From assembly GCA_963575745.1 (NCBI GenBank), contig CAUYUJ010014764.1:110085-174084 (forward strand): 64,000 nucleotides of DNA. The letters run 5' to 3'. The notes beneath the pieces are model-generated. The model was not told where the DNA came from. It saw only the letters and a program-made list of their open reading frames with translations, and did not search any database. Of the stretch, positions 10,201 to 19,567 are shown in pieces; position 1 is the stretch's first letter, and every line of letters begins with the position of its first letter. The translations under genes and the position numbers were made by a program. Source of the DNA: Prorocentrum cordatum. Its lineage: Eukaryota > Sar > Dinophyceae > Prorocentrales > Prorocentraceae.

Positions 10201-10329
10201 GTTCATCAAAGTGAGGGGGCTGAACCGAACGGTCATTCACTGTCCCTGGGAGCGTGGCTGAAGTGGAATTCCGCGATGCGAATCCTTGTTGTTGTTGTTG
10301 TTGATGTTGATGTTGCTGATGTTCGTTGT

Positions 10330-12075
10330 TGTCGTCGTCCCATCCGCGACCCGCCCCGCGACCCACCCGCGACCCACCCGCGACCCACCCGGGACCCACC
10401 CGCGACCCACCCTGCGACCCACCCGCGACCCACCCGCGACCCACCCGCGACCCACCAGCGACCCACCCGCGACCCGCCCGCGACCCACCCCAAGAGCCCC
10501 CCGGCGACCCACCCGCGACCCACCCGCGACCCACCCGCGACCCACCCGCGACCCACCCGCGACCAACCGGCGACCCACCCGCGACCCACCCGCGACCCGC
10601 CCCGCGACCCACCCAAAATTTTCGGCGCCTGCGGCGGGCTTCTCTTGCATTCGTTCGAAGTGGAAAACCTGCGACCCACCCGCGACCCAAACCGCGCCCG
10701 CGACCCACCCGCGACCCAGCGCGACCCACCCGCGACCCGCCCGCGACCCACCCCGCGACCCACCCAAAATTTTCGGCGCCTGCGGCGGGTTTCTTTTGCA
10801 TTCGTTCCAGGTGGAGAACCTGCGACCCACCCGCGACCCAAACCGCGCCCGCGACCCACCCGCGACCCACCGCGACCCACCCGCGACCCACCCGCGACCC
10901 ACGACCCACCCAAAATTTTCGGGCGCCTGCGGCGGGCTTCTTTGCATTCGTTCCAGGTGGAGAACCTGCGACCCACCCGCGACCCAAACCGCGCCCGCGA
11001 CCCAACCCGCGACCCACCGCGACCCACCCCGCGACCCACCCGCGACCAACCAGCGGCCCACCAACGACCACCCGCGACCCACCCGCGACCAAACACGGCA
11101 ACCCGCCCGCGTCCCACCCCGAGAACCCCCCGACGACCCACTGGCGACCCACCGGCGACCCACACGCGACCCACCCGCGACACACCGCGACCCACCCGCG
11201 ACCCACCACGCGACCCACCCAAAATTTTCGGCGCCTGCGGCGGGCTTCTCTTGCATTCGTTCGAATCGGAAAACCTGCGACCCACCCGCGACCCAAACCG
11301 CGCCCGCGACCCACCCGCGACCCCGCGACCCACCCGCGACCGCGACCCACCCGCGACCCACCCAAAATGTTCGGCGCCTGCGGCGGGCTTCTTTTGCAGT
11401 CGTCCCAGGTGGAGAACCTGCGACCCACCCGCGACCCACCCCGCGACCCACCCAAAATTTTCGGCGCCTGCTGCGGGCTTCTTTTGCATTCGTTCCAAGT
11501 GGAGAACCTGCGACCCACCCGCGACCAAAACCGACCCCGCAACCCACCCACGACCCACCCGGGACCCACCCCGCGACCCACCCGCGACCCACCCGCGACC
11601 CACCAACGACCCACCCGCGACCCACCTGCGACCCAAACCGCGACCCCCCCGCGACCCACCGCGACCCACCCGCGACCTACCCGCGACCCACCCAAAATTT
11701 TCGGCGCCTGCGGCGGGCTTCTTTTGCATTCGTTCCAGGTGGAGAACCTGCGACCCGCCCGCGACCCAAACCGCGTTCCGTGTACAAATCAACATTTTCG
11801 GCGCCTGGCGCCTGCGGCGGGCTGTTTTTTGAATTCTTTCCAGGTGGAGGTGGAGAGCCCACGACCCACCCGCGCCTGCGGCGGGTTTCTTTTGCATTCG
11901 TTCCAGGTGGAGAACCTGCGACCCAAACCGCGTTCAGTGTACAAATCAAAAGTTTCGGCGCCTGCGGCGGGCTGTTTCTTTGAATTCTTTCCAGGTGGAG
12001 GTGGAGAGCCCGCGACCCACCCGCGACCCAAACCGCGTTCACTGAACAGGCCAAAAATTCGGCGCCTGCGGCGGT
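10330..12075 (+). repeat. Compound satellite: CGCGACCCAC decamers with a conserved 60-70 bp module
   Basis: Long runs of 10-11 bp CGCGACCCACC units are punctuated about ten times by a module CAAAATTTTCGGCGCCTGCG, then GCGGGCTTCTTTTGCATTCG, then a short hairpin CAGGT-GGAGA-ACCTG (module starts near 10612, 10762, 10908, 11218, 11364, 11450, 11690, 11790, 11955). Open frames on both strands are repeat artefacts. Confidence 0.95.
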
Positions 12076-12139
12076 CCGCCGGCTCGACGCCCGCGTCGCC
12101 CGCGCCCTCCCCCTCACTCTTATCCGCAATTGCGGGGTG

Positions 12140-12340
12140 CTACGTATGCGCCCCCCCGCCAACCGCATGTCCCTTTCGGCACCTCACTCACACACTTCGT
12201 GGCCCTATTGGGAACTCCACTGATGGCCCCCATGGCAGGGTTCACATGCGCCCCCCCCACTCCCCGCATGTCCATCTCGGCACACCACCACTCACACGTT
12301 TCACGGCCCAATTGGGAGCTCCACCGAACGCCCCAGTGGG
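12140..12340 (-). repeat. Two further units of the inverted 100-bp minisatellite
   Basis: Anchors CGTGGCCCTATTGG (about 12198) and CACGGCCCAATTGG (about 12302) match the 9.7-10.2 kb units. Confidence 0.8.
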
Positions 12341-12948
12341 AGGGCGCCGAGGACCAACGAAAACGCCCGAGGACCCTGAGCGCATCCCCCCCCCCGAAGC
12401 TTATCGCCCCTCTGTCGGGCGCGGCCTGACCGACCCCTGGCAAACCATCCCCCTCCGTGACGCCATTCTCGCCTTTCAAGCTGCCCCCCGGCCGCATACG
12501 TGCGTCCTGGGGCGAGGCGAGGGGGATGTCACAGGAACGGATGGCTTGCTATAGGGGTCGGTTAGGCCGCCCCTGACTCTATCGTGCCCCCCGAGGAGAA
12601 GGCGCCAAGCCGACCGCGCCAGCGGTGCCGAGGCCGCCGCCGCGGGGCTTTCCCGCCGGCGGGCGCAGCGCCCTCGGCCGACCAGGCGGCCGGGCGGAGC
12701 CGGCCGGCCGATGTCGCCCCTGGGCCCGCTGGGGAGGGCGAAGGCACGGTCCTCCCTCCTTCTTGCCCTGCTTCTCCGCCGCCCGATTCCCGACGGCCTG
12801 GGAGGCCGTCGCGAGGCTGCCACGTGCCGCCCCCCCGAGGAGGGCGGCCCCGCGGGGGGTCGACCCGAGGGGCGGGCGCCCCCCCCCGGGGGTCGCCCGC
12901 CTCCGTGGCCGCAGGGCGCGTGAAGCAGGCACGCGAGGCAGGGAAAGG
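12341..12948. other. Unassigned GC-rich stretch
   Basis: Very GC-rich sequence with overlapping open frames on both strands. Translations are Pro/Arg/Gly-rich without a recognisable domain. Confidence 0.4.
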
Positions 12949-13225
12949 CGAGGAGGAGGAGGAGGAGGAGGAGGAGGAGGAGGAGGAGGAGGAGACGTGG
13001 AGGAGAGGACGCGCACACGCAGTGACGAAGAGGGGGAGGAGGAGGAGCAGGAGGAGGAGGAGGAGGAGGAGGAGGAGGAGGAGGAGGAGGACGTGGAGGA
13101 GAGGACGCGCACACGCAGTGACGAAGAGGAGGAGGATGAGGAGGAGGATGAGGAGGAGGATGAGGAGGAGGAGGAGGGGGAGACGTGGAGGAGAGGACGC
13201 GCACGCGCAGTGACGAAGAGGGGGG
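12949..13225 (+). repeat. GGA array with a 96-bp higher-order repeat
   Basis: The segment ACGTGGAGGAGAGGACGCGC followed by an ACGCAGTGACGAAGAG word occurs three times (about 12995, 13091, 13184) separated by (GGA)n, with one GGATGA-type spacer. Confidence 0.9.
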
Positions 13226-13330
13226 CGCGGCGGCTCTGCAGCGGCGGCGCGGCGGGACTGGCGGGCGTGGCCGCGGCCGCAGTCGCCGAGTGGGTTGGCG
13301 AAGAGGCCTCTCCTCTTCCCCAAGAGGGTC

Positions 13331-13486
13331 AGGTCGGGCATGTCCCCCTTACGGGCGGCTTTTGGACGGAACGTACAAGGTACTGGACACATGCCCAAAC
13401 GCAGCACAAACAATATTAGACACATCGTCCCCACACGATTTTCGGACTATGTTTGCACATTCCTTCTGCAGGGGGACACGCCCGAC
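13331..13486. mobile_element. TIR element family A, copy 2
   Basis: Ends AGGTCGGGCATGTCCCCCTT and, inverted, CAGGGGGACACGCCCGACT. The interior shares GGACGGAACG and CATCGTCCCCACACGATTTT with the 6.7 kb copy. Confidence 0.7.
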
Positions 13487-13762
13487 TGAAAATTGAGGCG
13501 CTCCGGCGGAGGAGGGGCCCCGGTCCCACCCAAAAGCACCCCCGCCCGCCGAGGCAGGCGATGAGGTTGCAGTCGGCCCGTGTATCACAGGGATGCGGCG
13601 CTGCCTCGTTGCTGATATACCAAGCTGGACCGGGCGAGGCTGAGCTCTATATCGGATGTGTTCTCCTCCTCCTCTCCCTCCTCCGCCTCCTCCTCCTCCT
13701 CCTCCGCGAGCCCGTCGGCGTCGTCGCGCAGTTCCTGAGGAGGCAGAGCTCTAGTCCAGGGC

Positions 13763-13890
13763 AATGTTTAATACATAGGTTTTTCTAGCATATCGGATTT
13801 TAAACATATAGTTTTTAAATACTCAATCCCTGGACTTTTAATACATGATCCGCACGCGGAGCATGTATTAAACAACGACACTGTAGGGGG
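13763..13890 (+). repeat. AT-rich dispersed element family H, copy 3
   Basis: AT-rich island with the hairpin ACATGATCCGC-AC-GCGGAGCATGT arms at 13843-13866. It is followed, like copy 2, by CACTGTAGGG. Confidence 0.75.
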
Positions 13891-13984
13891 ATCATGCGCA
13901 GATGCTCCATCGGGCGATGCTCACACCATCGGCGCACCTCGGGAACGTGCCCCTGGAGTGCGAGGCAAAACGAGCAGGGCAAGC

Positions 13985-14120
13985 TGGGGCAACGGCAACT
14001 CAAAATCGGTCCCAGGACCCTTCCCAGGGGCCCAAACGCGCCAATTCTCCGAGCTGCGTCGAGCCGTGGCAACGAGGGCGCCACCCGAAGGCCAACTGCC
14101 GTTGTCTCAACTCGCCTTTC
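13985..14120 (+). repeat. Dispersed repeat L, copy 1
   Basis: CGCCAATTCTCCGAGCTGCG to AACTGCCGTTGTCTCAACTCG is about 80 bp of clear similarity to 56368-56450, with weaker similarity upstream. Confidence 0.6.
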
Positions 14121-14152
14121 TCTGACATCGCCGCGTCGATCGTTCAACCTTG

Positions 14153-14332
14153 ATGATGGGCCTGCTTTCCACCACCACCACCATAAGTTGGAGGGGAAAG
14201 GAGGTGGACGACGAGGAGGAGGAGGACGAAGAGGAGGAGGAGGAGGAGGAGGAGGTGAAGGAAGAGGAAGAGGAGGAGGAGGACCCCCTCCCCCTCCTAC
14301 TTGTGGTGGTGGTGGAGAGCAGGCCCATCACT
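14153..14332. mobile_element. Foldback element with about 40-bp TIRs around a GGA run
   Basis: Left arm GATGGGCCTGCTTTCCACCA and CCACCACCA; right arm TGGTGGTGGTGGAGAGCAGG then CCCATCA. The loop is GGA/GAC-rich (14212-14285). The inversion extends beyond the triplet repeat, so it is not just repeat self-complementarity. Confidence 0.65.
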
Positions 14333-14495
14333 TGAAAAATCGCTGCACGATCGCGGCCTTCGGACAGCGCAGACAGTTGGACATCGGCCGACTCCGCTCC
14401 GGGCCACATGCGGCGCTCAGCCTTCATAAACGCCCGCGCGCTGGGGGTCGCCGCCGCGTCGACGTTGACCAGCCGTAGGATAAAATCGCCTCCCT

Positions 14496-14612
14496 CGCCA
14501 TCGCTCGGACGTCCATTCCCTGTTTTTTTTGGTTTCGTGCGTGGTTTTTTCGGCAGATGGTCAAGGATGCTCCTCGATGGTCATCGCCGAGGAAAAAATG
14601 CAGATGCCAGGA
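14496..14612. mobile_element. TIR element family F, copy 1 (right end decayed)
   Basis: The left end CGCCATCGCTCGGACGTCCA matches the copies at 41041 and 50366. The interior GGTTTCGTGCGTGG and GATGGTCAAGGATGCTCCTC also match. The right TIR is degraded to GCAGATGCCA. Confidence 0.6.
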
Positions 14613-15284
14613 TCCCCTCCCTCTCCTTTTGCCTGTTTCCAGGATCGGCCAACATCGGATCGAGAATTGGAGTCAGGTCGGCCTGCCTCGGTACGGAGTC
14701 CAAATCGAGTTGGATCGGCTGCGCTATAGGAGGCACCACCAGGGGCAATGCAGGCATCGGGCAGCACCAGAATCGATGTCGAATCAGATGGATAAACGGA
14801 CGCTGCATTCTGCCTCCCCCGAAGCCCGCCGTCGATGTCAACGCCCCTCTAACGGGGATTCCACCACTGGGTACATTGGCCAGTGACCTGGCGAAGCCAA
14901 CCCTCTCCAATGTGGGCAACGCTGCACTGCCAGAGAGGGGCCCTAAAGCGGCAACTTCCGGCAAATTTCCAAAGCTCCCATTGGTGAGTACCCATTACGG
15001 TGCCGCCGTCCGTGGGTCCCGGGAATTCGGGACGCGTTTCCCGGGACCGCGTCTTAACCGTGAATCGCTCTTTGACTGTCTTGGGGCCCGGCCAGGGCCG
15101 CCTCCCCCTCCGAGAGGCTGACAGTGGGGCCAATGTCGCGGGCCGGTGAGATCCCCACGAAGGTCGGGGTCCGGAGGTGACCTCAGGCAACCGCCTTCGA
15201 GACGCACCCCTGCAAATCAGATAGTTCTGAGAGACCGACCGGGGTTCAGAACTCGCAGGATGACCATAGCCAAGTGGGCGACTG
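14613..15284. other. Unassigned stretch with one strong hairpin
   Basis: GTCCCGGGAA and TTCCCGGGAC form a perfect 10-bp stem at about 15017-15047. Open frames exist but carry no recognised domain. Confidence 0.4.
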
Positions 15285-15471
15285 AGTATCGTCCAGCCGA
15301 TCCCCATCCCCAGCGGCGTGGCCTGGGCCCCGCTGGCCGATTTACCCCCCCAGATGGGGATATAGGCCGTTGTCTTCGGGTTTAGAGGGGTATATCCCCA
15401 AGTGGGGTGGTAATTTGGTGGTGGTCTCGAAGGGGATGGGGATGGGGATGGGGATCGGTTGAACGATACCG
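15285..15471. mobile_element. Foldback element, about 27-bp TIRs, GGGGAT repeats
   Basis: The left end AGTATCGTCCAGCCGATCCC and right end GGGATCGGTTGAACGATACC are inverted copies. An inner inverted pair GGGGATATAGG / GGTATATCCCC lies in the loop. Confidence 0.65.
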
Positions 15472-15962
15472 AGCGACGAGAAGAGCTGGGACTTACGCGA
15501 GATGGCATTGCGGCCTTCCGCGGTGGCTTACACAGGCCGCCAGCGCGGCACGCCGCGTGGAGAAGAGGGCGCTCCCGCGCGACCTTGCGCGAGCAGCTTT
15601 CGCGCCAAGGTCGGTGAAAACGACCTCGTCGTCCTTCGGCGTCGCTCAAGTGAACCCAGGCGGGAATATCCGATACAGTCAAAACTGATAGCAAGGACGC
15701 GCGAGAAGGATGCAAGCCCCTTTCGGGCGATGGCGGGACGCCCCCCCCCCGGCCGATTCCACTAACTGGAATTGCCGTCACCCGAAAAGCACCAACTACG
15801 GCAAACCTGGTTTGGGGAATCCCGTCAATTTTTTTAGGGTTTCGGGGCCCAGTCACTGACCGGCTCCCCTTCACCGGGGTCCTGGCTTTACCCGACCCTT
15901 GGACGCCCGTGGTGAAGCTTTTTCGAGCGTGGCGGGCCATCGAGCGTAGTCAAGGACCTTCA
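15472..15962. other. Unassigned stretch
   Basis: No repeat family or gene was recognised. Confidence 0.4.
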
Positions 15963-15964
15963 AG

Positions 15965-16079
15965 TTGAGCAGGGGCCGGCCGTCCCGGCATTCCTCCAGG
16001 CCTACCACGACATGCTCTCAGAACCCCAAAAAGTTCTAAGAACGAAAACGCTGCTCTTAGAACATAAGCCCGATGCGTT
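15965..16079 (+). repeat. Dispersed repeat G, copy 1
   Basis: TTGAGCAGGGGCCGGCCGTC to CTTAGAACATAAGCCCGATG. Related copies lie at 39878, 45958 and (5' part only) 57134. Confidence 0.7.
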
Positions 16080-16087
16080 TAAACGAG

Positions 16088-16225
16088 GCAACATCGTGCC
16101 CGACGAGTGTCTCCCAAGGCCCGACACGACAAAATCCTCGAACTTCGGGTAGTTATTGGATGCTCGGAATTCTCTCTGGTGATCAAGGCTAAAGTAGGTT
16201 GGAACATCATAACCTCACCCTTGGC
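16088..16225 (+). repeat. Dispersed repeat E, copy 2
   Basis: CGACGAGTGTCTCCCAAGGC, CCCGACACG and TTGGAACATCATAACCTC match the 9.0 and 29.2 kb copies. Directly abuts repeat G. Confidence 0.7.
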
Positions 16226-16270
16226 TTCGACCGTACCCCAGCATCGATCGGACCCCGCAGGGGTAGGGTT

Positions 16271-16636
16271 AGGTCGGGCGTGCTTCCCTACAGGCGGATT
16301 TTGGACGAAAAATCAAACACGCTCCAAACATGCCCCAACCATGCTCAAAAATACTCAAACATCGTCCCCAGACTGTTTTTGTTGAAGATCCCCCTCCTCC
16401 TCCTCCTCCTCCTCCTCCTCCTCCTCCTCCTCCTCCGTTTCATATGATCGATTTTCTTGTTTGCGCATGGCCGCCTGTGCATCCTAATGCTTGGGGCCCG
16501 CAGGCCGCTCCCACTGGAGCTGGCACGCAAGCTGTAATTGTAACTCTTCCCCGCCTGCGCCCTCAGTGGCCGCCCTTCGCGGGCATGCAGGCCTGACCTG
16601 ACCTGACCTGAAGATCCCCCCTGCAGAAGGACACGC
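16271..16636. mobile_element. TIR element family A, copy 3, split by a retroposon-like insertion
   Basis: Left half 16271-16393 (AGGTCGGGCGTGCTTCCCTA, CAGGCGGATTTTGGACGAA); right end 16611-16636 (AAGGACACGCCCGACT). The intervening 215 bp is a separate insertion. Confidence 0.7.
16395..16609 (+). mobile_element. Retroposon-like insertion with 12-bp target duplication and pentamer tail
   Basis: The host sequence TGAAGATCCCCC occurs on both sides (about 16382-16393 and 16609-16620). The insert begins with (TCC)n, holds about 120 bp of unique sequence and ends in (CTGAC)3. A long target duplication plus a 3' simple-repeat tail is the signature of target-primed reverse transcription. No coding capacity, so SINE-like. 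Confidence 0.6.
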
Positions 16637-16761
16637 CCGACTCAAACGCAAGCTGCAACATCAGGACCTCACCCTTGGCTTCGACCGCACCCCAGCATCG
16701 ATCGGACACCGCAGGGGGTATGACGCACAGATCTCTGGCCGTGCAGCGCCCACCCCCCGAG

Positions 16762-16812
16762 AGGAGGAGGAGGAGGAGGAGGAGGAGGAGGAGGAGGAGG
16801 AGGAGGAGGAGG
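16762..16812. repeat. GGA array at the 5' border of E1
   Basis: Pure (GGA)n ending exactly where the leader-like sequence of E1 begins. Confidence 0.95.
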
Positions 16813-16856
16813 AAGCCACTTGGGCTCAGACCATTTTGGCGAGCCCGTGGCTCACG
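16813..16856 (+). other. Tandem degenerate spliced-leader-like sequences at E1 5' end
   Basis: The known dinoflagellate leader contains TAGCCATTTTGGCTCAAG. At 16813-16830 is AAGCCACTTGGGCTCAGA (13 of 18 matches), directly followed at 16831 by CCATTTTGGC (10 of 10 with the leader core). AGCCCGTGGCTCACG at 16842-16856 resembles a third copy with a 2-bp deletion. A full copy followed by one starting at CCATTTTGGC is what repeated trans-splicing onto a retroposed leader produces, since the leader contains an internal AG. Confidence 0.55.
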
Positions 16857-17033
16857 CGTCGCGCCGCTTGCCGACAGGCGGCATCGCGGCAGCGCGCGAC
16901 GGCGCGCAGCAGGCGCCCAGTCAAGGAACCGAGCTGGCATAAGCGGGCCAGGGCGCAGCGAGGACGAGCCAGATTGCTCGTAGCGCTGGCCAAGGCCCAG
17001 ACCACGCTGGCCAATCATCATTCTTTCAATCAG

Positions 17034-19442
17034 ATGAGCAGGAATTGGAAGTGTCAGAATTGCTATCGGCTGGTTCCCAATAGTGTGTGGAGATGCCACT
17101 GTGGATACCAATGGCACAATGGGCACAGGAATCCAGATGTGCCAGCGAACCGAGCACCAGTTGTGCCAGCCAAGGCCCAGCCAGCAGCTCGCAGCAAGCA
17201 TGCATCGGACACTCAGCAGCACCAGCAGCAACAGCAGCAGCATCGGCCAAGGTCAGCGAGCCGCAGAAGGCAGCAAGCCAAGGCAAAGCAGCAGGAGCTC
17301 CAGCGCATGGTCAAAGAGCTGCCATCAGCTACCCCAGACCAGGCGTATCAGAACACGACAGTTTGGAAGCTCCCTCCTTCGACCAGCGATGACCCAGAGA
17401 CATTGGCAGTGTTTCGGAAGGATACGCGTACACAGCTAAACAAGAGGGCAAACTTGTACAAGAGCTCACTCGAGATGGGCAGGCATGATGACACTCTGGT
17501 TGAAGAGATGGCAGTTCTCAAGTTCATGCTCGAAGCCTGTGAAGGCCCAGAGCGTCAGGTACAGCATGCCCGAGGTGACCTATTGACCGCCAGGGAGAGA
17601 CTGCAGCGCATCCGAGACCGACGCGAGGCCCTTCGTATAGAGGAAGAAAAGATCATTGAGAACATTGATTTGTTAGAGCAGAAGGTGCAGCAACTGGTTG
17701 CGGAGGTAGGCTACGACCAGTGGATCCACGCGGACGGGGACGTGGACATGACAGCGCCAGCCCAGGATGCGGGAAGCAGGCTTCCTGTGCCCCCCGACCC
17801 CCCGCGAGGGAGGAGAGGCTGGGGCTCTCCCGTGGCAGCTCCACGGTCTGCAGGGGGGCACAGCGACTCCGCCAGGCCCCCAGCCAGTGCGACAGAGCCC
17901 ACCTCAAAGGGCCCTGGGCTCGTGTCAGCCGCCCCATCCCAGCAGCCCATGCAGCCCTTGGCAGTCAGCGAGCGCATCCAGATTCTTGAATACATGAATG
18001 CAATGGTCACAAGGCAGGAACAGACCGACAAACTCATCGAAGCTATGAATCGGCAGCTGCATTCAGCAGCCCAGGCCCAGGCGACGCTCCAGCAGCAGAT
18101 ATTCGCGGCACAGACGGGCCAGCAGGTGCACTTCGACAGCAGGGCGGCGACGGCTCTGCAGGCGGAGGCGGCCCAGTCGGCAGTGGCTGCACAGATCGCC
18201 GCTGCACAGGAGGCGGTCGCACAGGCAGCGTCGAAGGCTAAGGCCCCTCCTACGGCCGTGCCGACGGTGGCCTTCCCTCCGCCACCGCCGATGCCTCAGC
18301 CCGTCGACGACGCGGTCATGGGGTTTACCGCAGCCCAGGACACAGCCTCGCTGAAGGCGGGTCCTGGGCCTCAAGGGATTTGGATGCAGCAGACTGTAGC
18401 AGCAATGGCAGCGGCGGCAGCAGCAGGCACAGCCCCAGTACCCATGCCCAAGACGCCGATCACGGGCACGGCCACGCCCATAGCGTACCAAGGGACGCCG
18501 AGGCGGGCAGATCCCATCCCGTCGTCAGAGCCGCCCACCAGCCAGCCGCAGCAAGCAGCTCCCAGTCACATGTTAATGACGCCTCCCGCGCGGCCCCCTC
18601 CATGCCCAAGGTCACCAACGGCAATGGAGGGACCTGCAGTGCCCCACGAACCAAAGGTGGTACTTCCCAGACAGACCAAGATCGTCATGCCGACCTCGAA
18701 GGAGCACCTTATGAAGCCAAGGCCGCCAGAGCGTACCGCCTCGGACATCATCGGCCACCACAGCAACATGGAGCCCATGACCGAGCAGGCCAAGGCAGCA
18801 GCCCAGCCCACCCTTGTGCGCCCAGAACCCAGTGTGGCGCCGATGACGGGTGGCGTATCGCGCCCCACTGCAGCGAGCGGCGATGCATGGGCGGCAGCGA
18901 TGCCCAGCCAGGAGGCGGAGGAGGTGCCAGCTCCCCACATGGACCCCATATCGCCTACGCAGCCGATGGCATCTCAGGAGGAGCATATTCCAGGCCCGCA
19001 TCACCTGCTGAGCCAGTACCAGGCGATGATCCAGATCGACACCTCGCCGCCTCCCACGCAGCCGTCACCGACATCGCCTTTGGCCACCCAGCAGATGCAA
19101 GGACTGGCCCCCCCGCCGTCCTTCGCGGGAGCCGTTGGTGCGCGCCTCGGTGGCAGCGAGGCCCAGGCGACCAGCAAGGAGGAGGCCTCCGTCATTGGCA
19201 GAGGAACTGCGGGCAGCATGCCGCCCCCCCCGCCGAGGGAGGCACCCACCAGCCCGAGGCCGCCGCCGCCACCAAAGAAAGCGCCGAGGCCACGCTCTGT
19301 CGAGCCAAAGACCGAGAACGAGGTCAGGAGGACCGAGGACGGCCACTCGCCGCCCCACAAGTACCAGTGCCTGCCCCACGACCAGGACCAGGAGCAGGAC
19401 CCCCTGACCAGCGACCACCAGGGAAACGACGGGTACATCTGA
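17034..19442 (+). CDS. E1 ORF1: zinc-finger/coiled-coil nucleic-acid-binding protein
   Basis: Likely the RNA-binding (gag-like) protein of E1, by position. The first ATG, at 17034, gives 802 residues; an open frame continues upstream to 16836 with only a TTG. The protein starts with a zinc motif W-x-C-x2-C-x10-C-x-C-G (about residues 5-20), close to a RanBP2-type finger, then a basic Gln/Arg-rich region, then a helical charged segment (about residues 180-225, ERLQRIRDRREALRIEEEK) likely to form a coiled coil. The rest is Pro/Ala/Gln-rich and disordered in appearance, ending in an acidic tail. The ORF2 frame is also open beneath its last 1060 bases, in the -1 frame. No RRM or CCHC knuckle was seen. 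Function is inferred from position. Confidence 0.8.
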   Translation: MSRNWKCQNCYRLVPNSVWRCHCGYQWHNGHRNPDVPANRAPVVPAKAQPAARSKHASDTQQHQQQQQQHRPRSASRRRQQAKAKQQELQRMVKELPSATPDQAYQNTTVWKLPPSTSDDPETLAVFRKDTRTQLNKRANLYKSSLEMGRHDDTLVEEMAVLKFMLEACEGPERQVQHARGDLLTARERLQRIRDRREALRIEEEKIIENIDLLEQKVQQLVAEVGYDQWIHADGDVDMTAPAQDAGSRLPVPPDPPRGRRGWGSPVAAPRSAGGHSDSARPPASATEPTSKGPGLVSAAPSQQPMQPLAVSERIQILEYMNAMVTRQEQTDKLIEAMNRQLHSAAQAQATLQQQIFAAQTGQQVHFDSRAATALQAEAAQSAVAAQIAAAQEAVAQAASKAKAPPTAVPTVAFPPPPPMPQPVDDAVMGFTAAQDTASLKAGPGPQGIWMQQTVAAMAAAAAAGTAPVPMPKTPITGTATPIAYQGTPRRADPIPSSEPPTSQPQQAAPSHMLMTPPARPPPCPRSPTAMEGPAVPHEPKVVLPRQTKIVMPTSKEHLMKPRPPERTASDIIGHHSNMEPMTEQAKAAAQPTLVRPEPSVAPMTGGVSRPTAASGDAWAAAMPSQEAEEVPAPHMDPISPTQPMASQEEHIPGPHHLLSQYQAMIQIDTSPPPTQPSPTSPLATQQMQGLAPPPSFAGAVGARLGGSEAQATSKEEASVIGRGTAGSMPPPPPREAPTSPRPPPPPKKAPRPRSVEPKTENEVRRTEDGHSPPHKYQCLPHDQDQEQDPLTSDHQGNDGYI

Positions 19443-19567
19443 GCCCGCTCGTCCAGGTGCGTAGCTTTGACCCAGCCTCACCAGCGCCCCTCCCGCCGCC
19501 GGGGAGCAAGGCGGCCGGACCATGGGTGCCCAGGCCAATACTTAAGCATGTAATTTGCGCGCTGCCC

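Larger units (their letters stand above)
16205..16722 (+). repeat. 57-bp direct duplication flanking an element
   Basis: CCTCACCCTTGGCTTCGACC through ATCGATCGGACCCCGCAGGG at 16205-16262 recurs at 16665-16722. The pair brackets the family A element at 16271-16636. Confidence 0.85.

Noticed and set aside
10330-12075. Open frames up to 742 codons, and a CRISPR-like look, in the decamer satellite
   Set aside because: Translations are Pro/Arg/Thr or Gly/Val/Arg repeats. Repeats are contiguous decamers without unique spacers, in a eukaryotic context, so no CRISPR array.
14849-15940. 363-codon minus-strand open frame
   Set aside because: It overlaps a foldback element and low-complexity Ser/Pro sequence; no domain recognised.
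18380-19440. N-terminal extension of E1 ORF2 as a real protein domain
   Set aside because: It is read under ORF1 in another frame, has His/Ser/Ala-rich composition and no domain. Kept only as a possible frameshift overlap.
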